Shown: positions 31,202 to 37,600 of the stretch, in pieces
How positions within the stretch are numbered: position 1 is the first letter of the stretch
How the letters are laid out: each line of letters begins with the position of its first letter
IMG/VR virus record: IMGVR_UViG_3300019360_000149
Location: 1-37,810 of that record
Length of the DNA stretch: 37,810 nt
Source of the DNA: a virus
Strand: one strand, 5' to 3'
Notes under the pieces: model-generated
Database searches by the model: none
What the model saw: the letters and a program-made list of their open reading frames with translations, nothing else
Told to the model about the DNA's origin: nothing
Program-made: the position numbers and the translations under genes

Positions 31202-31453
31202 ATGAACGCCTTGAGCTATGTGGCGTCCGAATGGACCGTGCAACTCGCCTTTCTCGGCCTCGTCGCCTTCACCATCGGCGCCGTGCTGACGGCGCGCGGC
31301 AAGCGCCGCAGCGAAGAGATCGGGCTGCGCAAGGAGCAGTTCCAGCATCAGGCCAAGATTGAGCTGAAGCGCCTCGATGCCGAACTCAATTCCCTCGACG
31401 GCAAGGCGGCGCTGCCGGCGCCCCGCCCGGGCGACGGTGACGGCGAGATTTAA
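31202..31453 (+). CDS. Single-TM coiled-coil protein (i-spanin or lysis accessory)
   Basis: The 83-residue protein has GGAGG at 31190-31194, 7 bases upstream of its ATG. One transmembrane helix (about 13-32: V-Q-L-A-F-L-G-L-V-A-F-T-I-G-A-V-L) is followed by a charged helix (Q-F-Q-H-Q-A-K-I-E-L-K-R-L-D-A-E-L) and an acidic Pro-rich end. The layout is that of an i-spanin, closer to the o-spanin candidate than the protein at 28184. Confidence 0.6.
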   Translation: MNALSYVASEWTVQLAFLGLVAFTIGAVLTARGKRRSEEIGLRKEQFQHQAKIELKRLDAELNSLDGKAALPAPRPGDGDGEI

Positions 31454-31457
31454 TTTC

Positions 31458-31478
31458 CCGCGCGCGGCGGTTCCGCGC
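31458..31478 (+). promoter_or_regulatory. Intergenic hairpin, copy 2
   Basis: The element is GCGCGG (31462-31467), loop CGGTT, CCGCGC (31473-31478). It differs from copy 1 at one loop base over 21 bases. It lies about 20 bases before the ATG at 31499, the same distance as copy 1 from its gene. Duplicated leader. Confidence 0.6.
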
Positions 31479-31498
31479 AATTCCATAGGAGTACAGAA

Positions 31499-32071
31499 AT
31501 GTCTGGTACCAACCTGGGCGCCGCGGGCAGCGTCATGCTGCGCGTCGTCAAACTCTCCATCGCCGCCGCCATCGGTTTGGCCGTGGTCGGTGGCGCGCTC
31601 ATCTCGACGGCTATGGCGCAGACCGCGCCGGCGCCGGATACCACAGTCGATTTCACGCCAATCGTGAATGGCGTTGTTGCCACCGCCGGCGCCGCCTTGC
31701 TCGCGCTCGCGACCTGGATCGGCTGGTATGTGAAGAACTGGGTTGCCTCTAAAGTCGATCTCTCGACGACCCAGCTCGATGAGCAGCTGCAGCAGATGTA
31801 CAATGAGGCGGCGGCCCGCTCGATCGCCTACGCCGAGAGTGCCGTCAAAGGCGTGGTGCCCAAGGAGGTCGACGTCAGAAGCGCGTTCGTGGCCACCGCG
31901 GCGGAATACCTGCTGAAATTTTGGCCCGACCTGGTCGGCAAGCTCGGCCTCACGCCCGAGAAGATCCGCGACACGATCATCGCGCGGTTGCCGAGCGGCG
32001 TCATGACCGAGAAAGCCGATGCCATTGTCGTGGCCAAGGCGGCCGGCTCTGCGGCCGAAGCCAAGAAATGA
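31499..32071 (+). CDS. Membrane protein resembling LLH-family holins
   Basis: The 190-residue protein is preceded by TAGGAG. It has an N-terminal hydrophobic segment (about 16-38, ending S-T-A-M-A-Q like a signal cleavage site) and a second one (about 57-77). A long amphipathic helical region follows (L-D-E-Q-L-Q-Q-M-Y-N-E-A-A, V-R-S-A-F-V-A-T-A-A-E-Y-L-L). This pattern resembles phage holins of the LLH type. Size is larger than typical small holins. Its stop overlaps the next start. Confidence 0.6.
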   Translation: MSGTNLGAAGSVMLRVVKLSIAAAIGLAVVGGALISTAMAQTAPAPDTTVDFTPIVNGVVATAGAALLALATWIGWYVKNWVASKVDLSTTQLDEQLQQMYNEAAARSIAYAESAVKGVVPKEVDVRSAFVATAAEYLLKFWPDLVGKLGLTPEKIRDTIIARLPSGVMTEKADAIVVAKAAGSAAEAKK

Positions 32072-32313
32072 GCTTCAAGGTCCTCCTCGAGATAGGGCTC
32101 ATCGCGCTCAGGATCGGCAACAGCATCTTCGAGGAAGCCAAGCGCCGCGGCATCAAGCTCGAGGGCTACACCGAGGCGCTCAACGAACAGGCCGCCGCCA
32201 CCGTGCGGGTGACGGGCATCAACGCCAGATCATTTGGAGAGGTAGCAGGATGGACCGACAGCCAAGTCGAAGACGATTTGACCAGGCCGCCGTCGCCGGT
32301 CTCGCGGCCCTGA
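32068..32313 (+). CDS. Small protein preceding and overlapping the lipoprotein gene
   Basis: This 81-residue ORF starts in an ATGA overlap at 32068. The N terminus is a weakly hydrophobic helix (F-K-V-L-L-E-I-G-L-I-A-L-R-I-G); the rest is polar. Its last 64 bases are also used in another frame by the lipoprotein gene. In lambda Rz overlaps Rz1 this way, but this protein lacks a clear TM anchor and coiled coil, so an i-spanin assignment is weak. Confidence 0.5.
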   Translation: MSFKVLLEIGLIALRIGNSIFEEAKRRGIKLEGYTEALNEQAAATVRVTGINARSFGEVAGWTDSQVEDDLTRPPSPVSRP

Positions 32314-32504
32314 TCCTGGGCGGCTGCACGCTCTTCGGCGAGAAGCCGGAGATCAAAGCCGATCCGGTGGAGACGGTCTGCTCGATTCCGTATCCGCCGA
32401 CGCTCACGCGTGAAGAGGCGCGGCAGACGCCGCCGCGGCTCGGTCGCTGGACCTCGGGCGCCAAGCGCGCGCTCGAGCAGAACGGGTGCCCGGTCAGCCG
32501 ATAA
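32250..32504 (+). CDS. Rz1-like lipoprotein (o-spanin candidate)
   Basis: This 84-residue protein has a lipobox L-I-L-G-G-C with Cys26 as the lipidated residue. Its signal contains S-R-R-R-F-D-Q, which matches the core of the twin-arginine motif, so export may be by Tat. The mature 59 residues hold V-C-S-I-P-Y-P-P-T-L-T, a later P-P-R pair and a final Cys, in keeping with short Pro-rich o-spanins. It starts inside the preceding gene in another frame (overlap 64 bp). O-spanins link to an i-spanin and disrupt the outer membrane in the last step of lysis. Confidence 0.7.
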   Translation: MDRQPSRRRFDQAAVAGLAALILGGCTLFGEKPEIKADPVETVCSIPYPPTLTREEARQTPPRLGRWTSGAKRALEQNGCPVSR

Positions 32505-32510
32505 CAAATG

Positions 32511-32533
32511 TACATTGATGCACATTGATGTGC
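32511..32533. repeat. Tandem ACATTGATG repeat with palindrome
   Basis: ACATTGATG occurs at 32512-32520 and 32522-32530. The second copy is part of a palindrome, GCACAT-TG-ATGTGC (32520-32533). It lies just after the last lysis gene and before the terminator. It could be a protein binding site or part of the late-operon end; no evidence decides. Confidence 0.6.
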
Positions 32534-32556
32534 GTTGTTGTAGGGTCCTTATTTCT

Positions 32557-32589
32557 CGCCGCCTGGCTCTCCCGCCGGGCGGCGTTTTT
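32557..32589 (+). terminator. Rho-independent terminator of the late operon
   Basis: CGCCGCC (32557-32563) pairs with GGCGGCG (32578-32584), a 7-bp GC stem, and TTTTT follows at 32585-32589. It lies 52 bases after the lipoprotein stop and just before the stop of the convergent gene at 32596, so it separates late transcription from the accessory block. Confidence 0.85.
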
Positions 32590-32595
32590 CTTTGT

Positions 32596-33000
32596 CTACT
32601 CGCACCTCACCGCGGCCAGCCAGGCATTGATCGGCAGCCTGAGATAGCGCTCCTGCTCATACCAGTCGCGGCCGGGACGATCGATCTCGGGCGGGTGCAC
32701 ATAGCCGGGCTTGCTGAGCACCGGCGCCCGTGCGTCGGGTCGAACCCATAGCGGCCATCCCGGCTCGCGCAGATTGCGGGCGCCGCAGGTGCCGCAGACC
32801 AGCAGGAACGACGCGTCGGCGAAGGTCAGGTGGCCGGGCAGGCGCACGGCATCCCGCGTGAAATACCCGTGCCTGCCGCAGATCTGGCAGCCGATCTCGA
32901 GGAGCTTGCCGGGAAAGTCGCCGACCGTCGCGATCGGCTCGGCTGCCGCGTAGTCGATCGCGGCCTGGCTGACGGTTGCCGTCGTCATGTTCCAACCCAT
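32596..33000 (-). CDS. Zinc-ribbon-like hypothetical accessory protein
   Basis: The reverse-strand protein has 134 residues from ATG 33000, or 130 from ATG 32988, which has GGG and TTGG upstream. It contains C-Q-I-C (38-41) and C-G-T-C (69-72), two CxxC knuckles about 30 residues apart that could hold a zinc ion. Trp- and Pro-rich C-terminal half. No family recognised. It has its own promoter candidate, the mark of an accessory gene (moron) expressed in the lysogen. Confidence 0.65.
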   Translation of the reverse strand: MGWNMTTATVSQAAIDYAAAEPIATVGDFPGKLLEIGCQICGRHGYFTRDAVRLPGHLTFADASFLLVCGTCGARNLREPGWPLWVRPDARAPVLSKPGYVHPPEIDRPGRDWYEQERYLRLPINAWLAAVRCE

Positions 33001-33021
33001 TACTCAACTCACCAAGAACGA

Positions 33022-33050
33022 ATTGAGAACAAGGCGCGGCATCCTGTCAA
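33022..33050 (-). promoter_or_regulatory. Candidate promoter for the zinc-ribbon gene
   Basis: On the minus strand a perfect TTGACA (33050-33045) is followed after 17 bases by CTCAAT (33027-33022), a partial -10. The start codons at 33000 and 32988 lie 20 to 35 bases downstream. Confidence 0.5.
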
Positions 33051-33089
33051 GCTGGGATTTGCCGGCGCGCACCTTATCTAGGGTCAATC

Positions 33090-33344
33090 ATGCCCCGGAT
33101 ATGGTTCTCAAAGCCGCCCGTCTGCGTCATGGACCGGGCCAAGCCCGGCCTCGTGCGCCAGGTATCCTCCGTCGAAGCGGCGGCCGAGGAGCTTCTCAAA
33201 TGGCCGAACAGCCGGAAGCGCGACAAGGCGGCGACCCTCATCGCCGACGCCCATGCCGGCAAGGCCGACGTCGACCAGGCCAAGAAGGCCTTCGAGGCTG
33301 CGGCGAAGGAAGCGAAGGTCTGGGTGCCGTATCGCGGGCCCTAG
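33090..33344 (+). CDS. DUF982 family protein
   Basis: The 84-residue protein shows the DUF982 pattern: W-F-S-K-P-V-x-V near the start (here P-P-V-C-V), V-R-Q-V-S-S-V-E-A-A-A-E-E-L-L-x-W-P, A-A-T-L-I-A-D-A, A-K-K-A-F-E-A-A-A-K-E-A-x-V at the end. DUF982 is almost limited to Rhizobiales and is common on their chromosomes, plasmids and phages; function unknown. AGGG lies before the ATG. The stop shares CTAG with the stop of the convergent higA gene. Confidence 0.8.
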   Translation: MPRIWFSKPPVCVMDRAKPGLVRQVSSVEAAAEELLKWPNSRKRDKAATLIADAHAGKADVDQAKKAFEAAAKEAKVWVPYRGP

Positions 33345-33652
33345 GCCGCGGCCTTGGGCGTGGGGATCTTCGCCAACTCGCCGGCGAGCTTCTGCCGTGC
33401 GTCCCACAGGTCGACGGCCTGCTGCATGTTGAGCCAGACCTCGGCGCCATTGCCGCAGAACTTGCCGATCCTCACGGCCGCCTCGGGCGTGATCGACACT
33501 TGCTCGGCCAGGATCTTGCGCAGCATCTGAGGCGAGATGCCGAGATCCCGCGCGGCCTGAAGCGGCGACATCTTGAGCGCCGGCAGCACCGTATTCCTGA
33601 GGACGGCGCCGGGGTGCGGGGGGCGGATGGCCCGATGGGGTGTAGCGGTCAT
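33341..33652 (-). CDS. higA: HigA-type antitoxin
   Basis: The 103-residue reverse-strand protein is a HigA/XRE antitoxin. The pattern is H-P-G-A-V-L-R near 13-19, L-G-I-S-P-Q-M-L-R-K-I-L as the HTH (38-49), I-T-P-E-A-A-V-R-I-G-K, then W-L-N-M-Q-Q-A-x-D-L-W. A GAGGAGGG ribosome site precedes it, and it starts 13 bases after the toxin stop. It binds the toxin and probably represses the operon by binding the palindrome in its promoter. Confidence 0.93.
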   Translation of the reverse strand: MTATPHRAIRPPHPGAVLRNTVLPALKMSPLQAARDLGISPQMLRKILAEQVSITPEAAVRIGKFCGNGAEVWLNMQQAVDLWDARQKLAGELAKIPTPKAAA

Positions 33653-33665
33653 CTTGCGACCCTCC

Positions 33666-33944
33666 TCAATGATACTGCTCTAGGTCGACCTTGACGGCGT
33701 CGGCGCCGTCAAATTCGAAAGTTATGCGCCAAGGCCCGTTCACGGCGACACTGTAGCGCAGCGGCTTGAACTGCTTCAAGGCGTGATAGCCATAGCCCGG
33801 CAGGTCCATGGCGGCCGGCGTCGGGGCGGAATCGAGGAAGCCGAGGCGCTCCTTGATGCGATCGTGAAACTTGCTCTGGATTTTGTTGGTGCGGCCGGTC
33901 TCGAACAGTTCCTTGAGACCCTTGTGCTTCCAGCTCTTGATCAT
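33666..33944 (-). CDS. higB: HigB-type toxin (RelE superfamily)
   Basis: The 92-residue protein starts at 33944 with M-I-K-S-W-K-H-K-G-L-K-E-L-F-E, the usual HigB N terminus; a longer frame exists upstream but is not HigB-like. Further motifs: A-x-D-L-P-G-Y-G-Y-H-x-L (here M-D-L-P-G-Y-G-Y-H-A-L), R-Y-S-V-A-V-N-G-P-W-R-I-T-F-E-F and D-A-V-x-V-D-L-E-Q-Y-H. GGAGG lies upstream. HigB enzymes cut mRNA on the ribosome. The toxin gene comes first, the standard order for higBA. Confidence 0.93.
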   Translation of the reverse strand: MIKSWKHKGLKELFETGRTNKIQSKFHDRIKERLGFLDSAPTPAAMDLPGYGYHALKQFKPLRYSVAVNGPWRITFEFDGADAVKVDLEQYH

Positions 33945-33995
33945 GGCCTGCGGGCCTCCTGCCCGGTGCGGCGGGCCCGATGCCCATCCCGATGA

Positions 33996-34028
33996 CCTAA
34001 ATTTAGGACATGCGGCTTCGAATGTCAA
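33996..34028 (-). promoter_or_regulatory. higBA promoter with operator palindrome over the -10
   Basis: On the minus strand TTGACA (34028-34023), a 17-base spacer and TAAATT (34005-34000) form a good promoter. The -10 is inside a perfect 12-bp palindrome, CCTAAATTTAGG (33996-34007). This position suits autorepression by HigA. A related palindrome lies at 34093-34108. Confidence 0.75.
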
Positions 34029-34072
34029 GTCTTGTCTTGCTGATTTTTTGGCGCGCTCGTCGAAATCTTCTC

Positions 34073-34108
34073 TTGCAGCCCGGCCCGCCCAGGTCCTATA
34101 TTTAGGAC
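34073..34108 (+). promoter_or_regulatory. Promoter of the HTH gene with a matching palindrome
   Basis: On the plus strand TTGCAG (34073-34078), an 18-base spacer and TATATT (34097-34102) form a plausible promoter. The -10 lies in the palindrome GTCCTA-TATT-TAGGAC (34093-34108). Over 14 bases (CCTA[AT]ATTTAGGAC) it matches the higBA site with one change, so the same protein probably binds both. Confidence 0.7.
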
Positions 34109-34143
34109 GCTGGCATCACGCCCGCCACGAGGAACGAAGGTCC

Positions 34144-34359
34144 ATGAGCGGTCCCACCATCCAGGAAATCGGCGAAGCTCTCTTTGGGCCGCGCTGGCAA
34201 TCGGAGCTGGCGCGCGCGCTCGAGATGAGCGATCGCCACATGCGCAGGCTCGCCGCCGGCGAGGCACCCCTTACGCCCGGGATCATGGCCGACGTCCGCA
34301 AGGTCGCCGTCGAACGCGGCCGGACGATCGCCGGCCTGATCAAGCGCCTGCCGCAGTAG
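34144..34359 (+). CDS. Small HTH DNA-binding protein
   Basis: The 71-residue protein has GAAGG upstream of ATG 34144. I-Q-E-I-G-E-A-L-F-G-P-R-W-Q-S-E-L-A-R and A-L-E-M-S-D-R-H-M-R-R-L-A-A-G form a Cro/YdaS-like HTH that is common in Rhizobiales. The frame is open much further upstream but only this part is protein-like. It is transcribed away from higBA and shares its operator sequence. A regulator of the accessory block or of the prophage is likely; targets unknown. Confidence 0.8.
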   Translation: MSGPTIQEIGEALFGPRWQSELARALEMSDRHMRRLAAGEAPLTPGIMADVRKVAVERGRTIAGLIKRLPQ

Positions 34360-34664
34360 AGCGGCCGGCGCACTCATGCTGTGGCCTTTCGTCTCATCGT
34401 CCACCATGCTGTGCCGGTGTGTTTCTCCAGGGGCGTTTCGCCGGCAACAAGTGGAAAGCGGCGCGGCCGGTGCGTTCCGCTTTGTTGCCGCGGTGTTCCG
34501 GAGCGACCGCCAAGTCACCGCCAAAAATCGCCCGGAAAAGACGGACGCCGGACGGAGCGCTTCTATCCAATTGAATCTCTTGTAAAATACGAAGCGCTGC
34601 ACAAATAGAGTCCCATGATACCGACGTTATTGTTGTTGGGCCCATGAGTGGTAGATTCAGAGGC
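34360..34664. other. Intergenic region at the prophage-chromosome boundary
   Basis: About 300 bases without a convincing gene. It should contain the right attachment site, but no tRNA or evident direct repeat is seen. The part from 34560 is AT-richer and holds TAAAAT at 34582-34587, a possible -10 of the following gene with a weak -35. Three GANTC sites are found at 34573-34577, 34608-34612 and 34654-34658. Short open frames in the region look random. Confidence 0.5.
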
Positions 34665-37600
34665 ATGACTCAGGCACCGGTTTCGCTCGACGACAAATAT
34701 GATCTGACCAAGGACCGGGTCTTCATCTCGGGACCCCAAGTCATGGTGCGGGCGACGCTCGCCCAAAAGGCCCTCGACCGCGAGGCCGGCCTCAATACGG
34801 CAGGCTATATAACCGGCTATCGCGGCTCGCCGGTCGGCGGCGTCGACCAGGCCTTCGAGCGCGCCAAGGCCAAGCTCGAGCCCGAAGCCATCAAGTTCCA
34901 TCCCGGCCTCAATGAGGACCTCGCCGCCACCGCCGTCTGGGGCAGCCAGCAGGCCGAAATGTGGGGCGAGGGCGCCTATGACGGCGTCTTCAGCATCTGG
35001 TACGGCAAGGGCCCGGGCGTCGACAGGAGCGGCGACGTGCTGCGCCACGCCAATGCGGCGGGCACCTCGAAACATGGCGGCGTGCTGGTCATGGCGGGCG
35101 ACGACCACGGGGCCGAATCCTCGACCGTGCCGCATCAGAGCGAGATCGCGCTGCTCGACGCCATGATCCCCATCCTCAATCCGGCGGGTCTCCAGGAGCT
35201 TTACGACTATTCGATCTATGGCTGGGCGCTGTCGCGCTTTGCCGGTACCTGGGTCGGCGTCAAATGCCTGCACGATACGGTGGAATCGACCGGCGTCATC
35301 GAAGCGGGCCTGCACCGCATCCGCCCGAAGCTGCCGACCAACTTCAAGATGCCGCCCGGCGGGCTCAACATCAGGCCGAATGACGACCGGCACGACCAGG
35401 AGAAGCGCCTCCATAATTTCAAGCGCCAGGCGGCCATCGCCTTCGCGCAGGCGAACGGCCTCAACCAGATCGTGTTCCGCGGCGGTCCCCACCCCAAGAT
35501 CGGCATCGCCAGCGTCGGCAAGAGCTATCTCGACACGCGCCAGGCGCTGGAAGAGCTCGGGATCGATGAGGCCATGGCGGCGAAGATCGGGCTGCGCCTG
35601 CTCAAGATCGGCCTCATCTGGCCGCTCGATTCCGCCGTCATGCATGAATTCGCGAGCGGCCTCGATCTCATCATCTGCGTGGAAGAGAAGCGCGACCTGC
35701 TCGAGACCCATGTGCGCGAATTGCTGTTCAACGACCGCAAGCACGCCATCATCGTCGGCAAGAAGGACGAGCAGGGCGACAATCTGTTTCCGGTCTATGG
35801 CACGCTCGAGCCCAACCAGATCGCCATCGCCATCGGCGAGCGCATCCTCTCCCACAAGCATTGGCCGTCGGTCGCCTCGCGGCTGGAAGAGATCAAGGGC
35901 GTGCAAAGCCGGCTCAGCAACATTCCCGATCTTCTCGCGCGCACGCCCTATTTCTGTGCCGGCTGTCCGCATAATTCATCGACGATCCTGCCCGAGGGGG
36001 CGCGCGGCTATGCCGGCATAGGCTGCCACTGGATGGTCCAGTCGATGCCGACCCGCAACACCCATGGCTCGACACAAATGGGCGGCGAGGGCGCCAACTG
36101 GGTGGGCGAGGCGCCGTTCTCCAAGCGCAATCACATTTTCCAGAATCTGGGCGACGGCACCTATAATCATTCGGGCCTGCTCGCCATCCGCGCCGCCCTC
36201 GCATCGGATGCCAACATCACCTACAAGATCCTCTACAACGACGCCGTCGCCATGACCGGCGGCCAGGCGCATGACGGCAAGCTCAGCGTGCCGATCGTCG
36301 CCCAGCAGATGCGCGCCGAAGGCGTCGAGCGCATCGCCGTCGTCTCGGACGAACCCGACAAATATTCGGGCGCCCAATTCCCGGCCCATGTCACCTTCCA
36401 TCACCGCGACGATCTCAACGCGGTGCAAAAGGAATTCATGAACGTCAAGGGGACGTCGGTCCTCATCTATGACCAGACTTGTGCGGCCGAGAAGCGCAGG
36501 CGGCGCAAGCGCGGCGAATATCCCGATCCCAACAAGCGCGTCTTCATCAATGAGCTCGTCTGTGAAGGCTGCGGCGATTGCGGTGTTCAGTCAAACTGCG
36601 TCGCCATTGCGCCGGTCGAGACGCCCTTCGGCCGCAAGCGCCAGATCGACCAGTCGGCCTGCAACAAGGACTATTCCTGCGTCAAAGGCTTCTGTCCGAG
36701 CTTCGTCACCGTCGAAGGCGGTGAGCTCATCCGCGGTCTCGACGTCAAGAGCCTGCCCGGCAGCGGCGCCGTCTTCCCGGTCCTCGCCGATCCCAAATTG
36801 CCGCCGCTCGACCGCCCGTGGTCGATCATGGTGACCGGCATCGGCGGCACGGGTGTCATCACCATTGGCCATATCCTCGGCATGGCAGCGCATCTCGAGG
36901 GCAAAGGCACCGGCATCATCGACATGGTGGGCCTGTCGCAGAAGAACGGCGCGGTGGTGAGCCATCTCAAGATTGCCAACCGGCCGGAAGACATCGCCGC
37001 CGTGCGCATCGCCGCCGGCGCCGCCGACCTGATCCTCGGCTGCGATATGGTGACATCGGCGGGCGAGAAGGTGCTGGCCGGTGCGTCGCCCGAGCGCACC
37101 CACGCGGTGCTCAATATTGCCGAGGTCATGCCGGCTTCCTTCACCCAGAAGGCCGATCTCAAGATCCCTTCAGACGAGATGCGGCTGCGCATCGAAGGCC
37201 GGGTGTTGAAGGGAGCGACACATCTCGTCGATGCGACCCGCATCGCGACCGCGCTCATGGGCGACTCCATCGCGAGCAACCTGTTCACGCTGGGCTTCGC
37301 CTATCAGAAGGGCCTTGTTCCACTCAGCGCGTCATCGATCGCGCAGGCGATCCGTCTCAATGGCCAGGCGGTGAAGATGAATCTCGACGCCTTCCTGTGG
37401 GGGAGGCGCGCCGCGCATGACCTCGCCGCGGTCGAGAAGATCTTGGGTCCCCGCGAAAGCAAGGAAGAGACGCTGGACGAGATGGTGGCACGGCGCGAAG
37501 CCTTCCTCGCCAATTACCAGGATCCCGCCTATGCCGCGCAATATGCGGAATTCGTCGCCAAGGTAAGGCAACGCGAGGCGGAGGTCGTGCCGAAATCGGT

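Larger units (their letters stand above)
1..34360. mobile_element. Lambda-like prophage (partial, right part)
   Basis: The gene order is terminase, portal, protease/scaffold, decoration, major capsid, tail tube, frameshifted chaperone, tape measure, tip proteins, endolysin. This is the canonical lambda-type siphovirus order, on one strand and mostly with overlapping starts. No integrase, repressor or left attachment site is seen, so the element extends left of position 1. The right end is inferred only from the switch to a chromosomal metabolic gene at 34665; no attachment repeat could be identified because the left end is missing. Apart from one degraded gene near the left edge, the structural genes look intact, so the prophage may be functional. 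Confidence 0.9.

Noticed and set aside
33945-34028. Longer HigB start at 34028
   Set aside because: The extra residues are not HigB-like and the region holds the promoter and operator; ATG 33944 gives the family N terminus.
34381-34608. Small plus-strand ORF of 75 codons
   Set aside because: No ribosome site, composition unlike a protein, and it runs into the AT-rich promoter-like region of the next gene.
34563-35972. Minus-strand frame of 469 codons
   Set aside because: It lies opposite the highly conserved oxidoreductase coding sequence and shows no domain.
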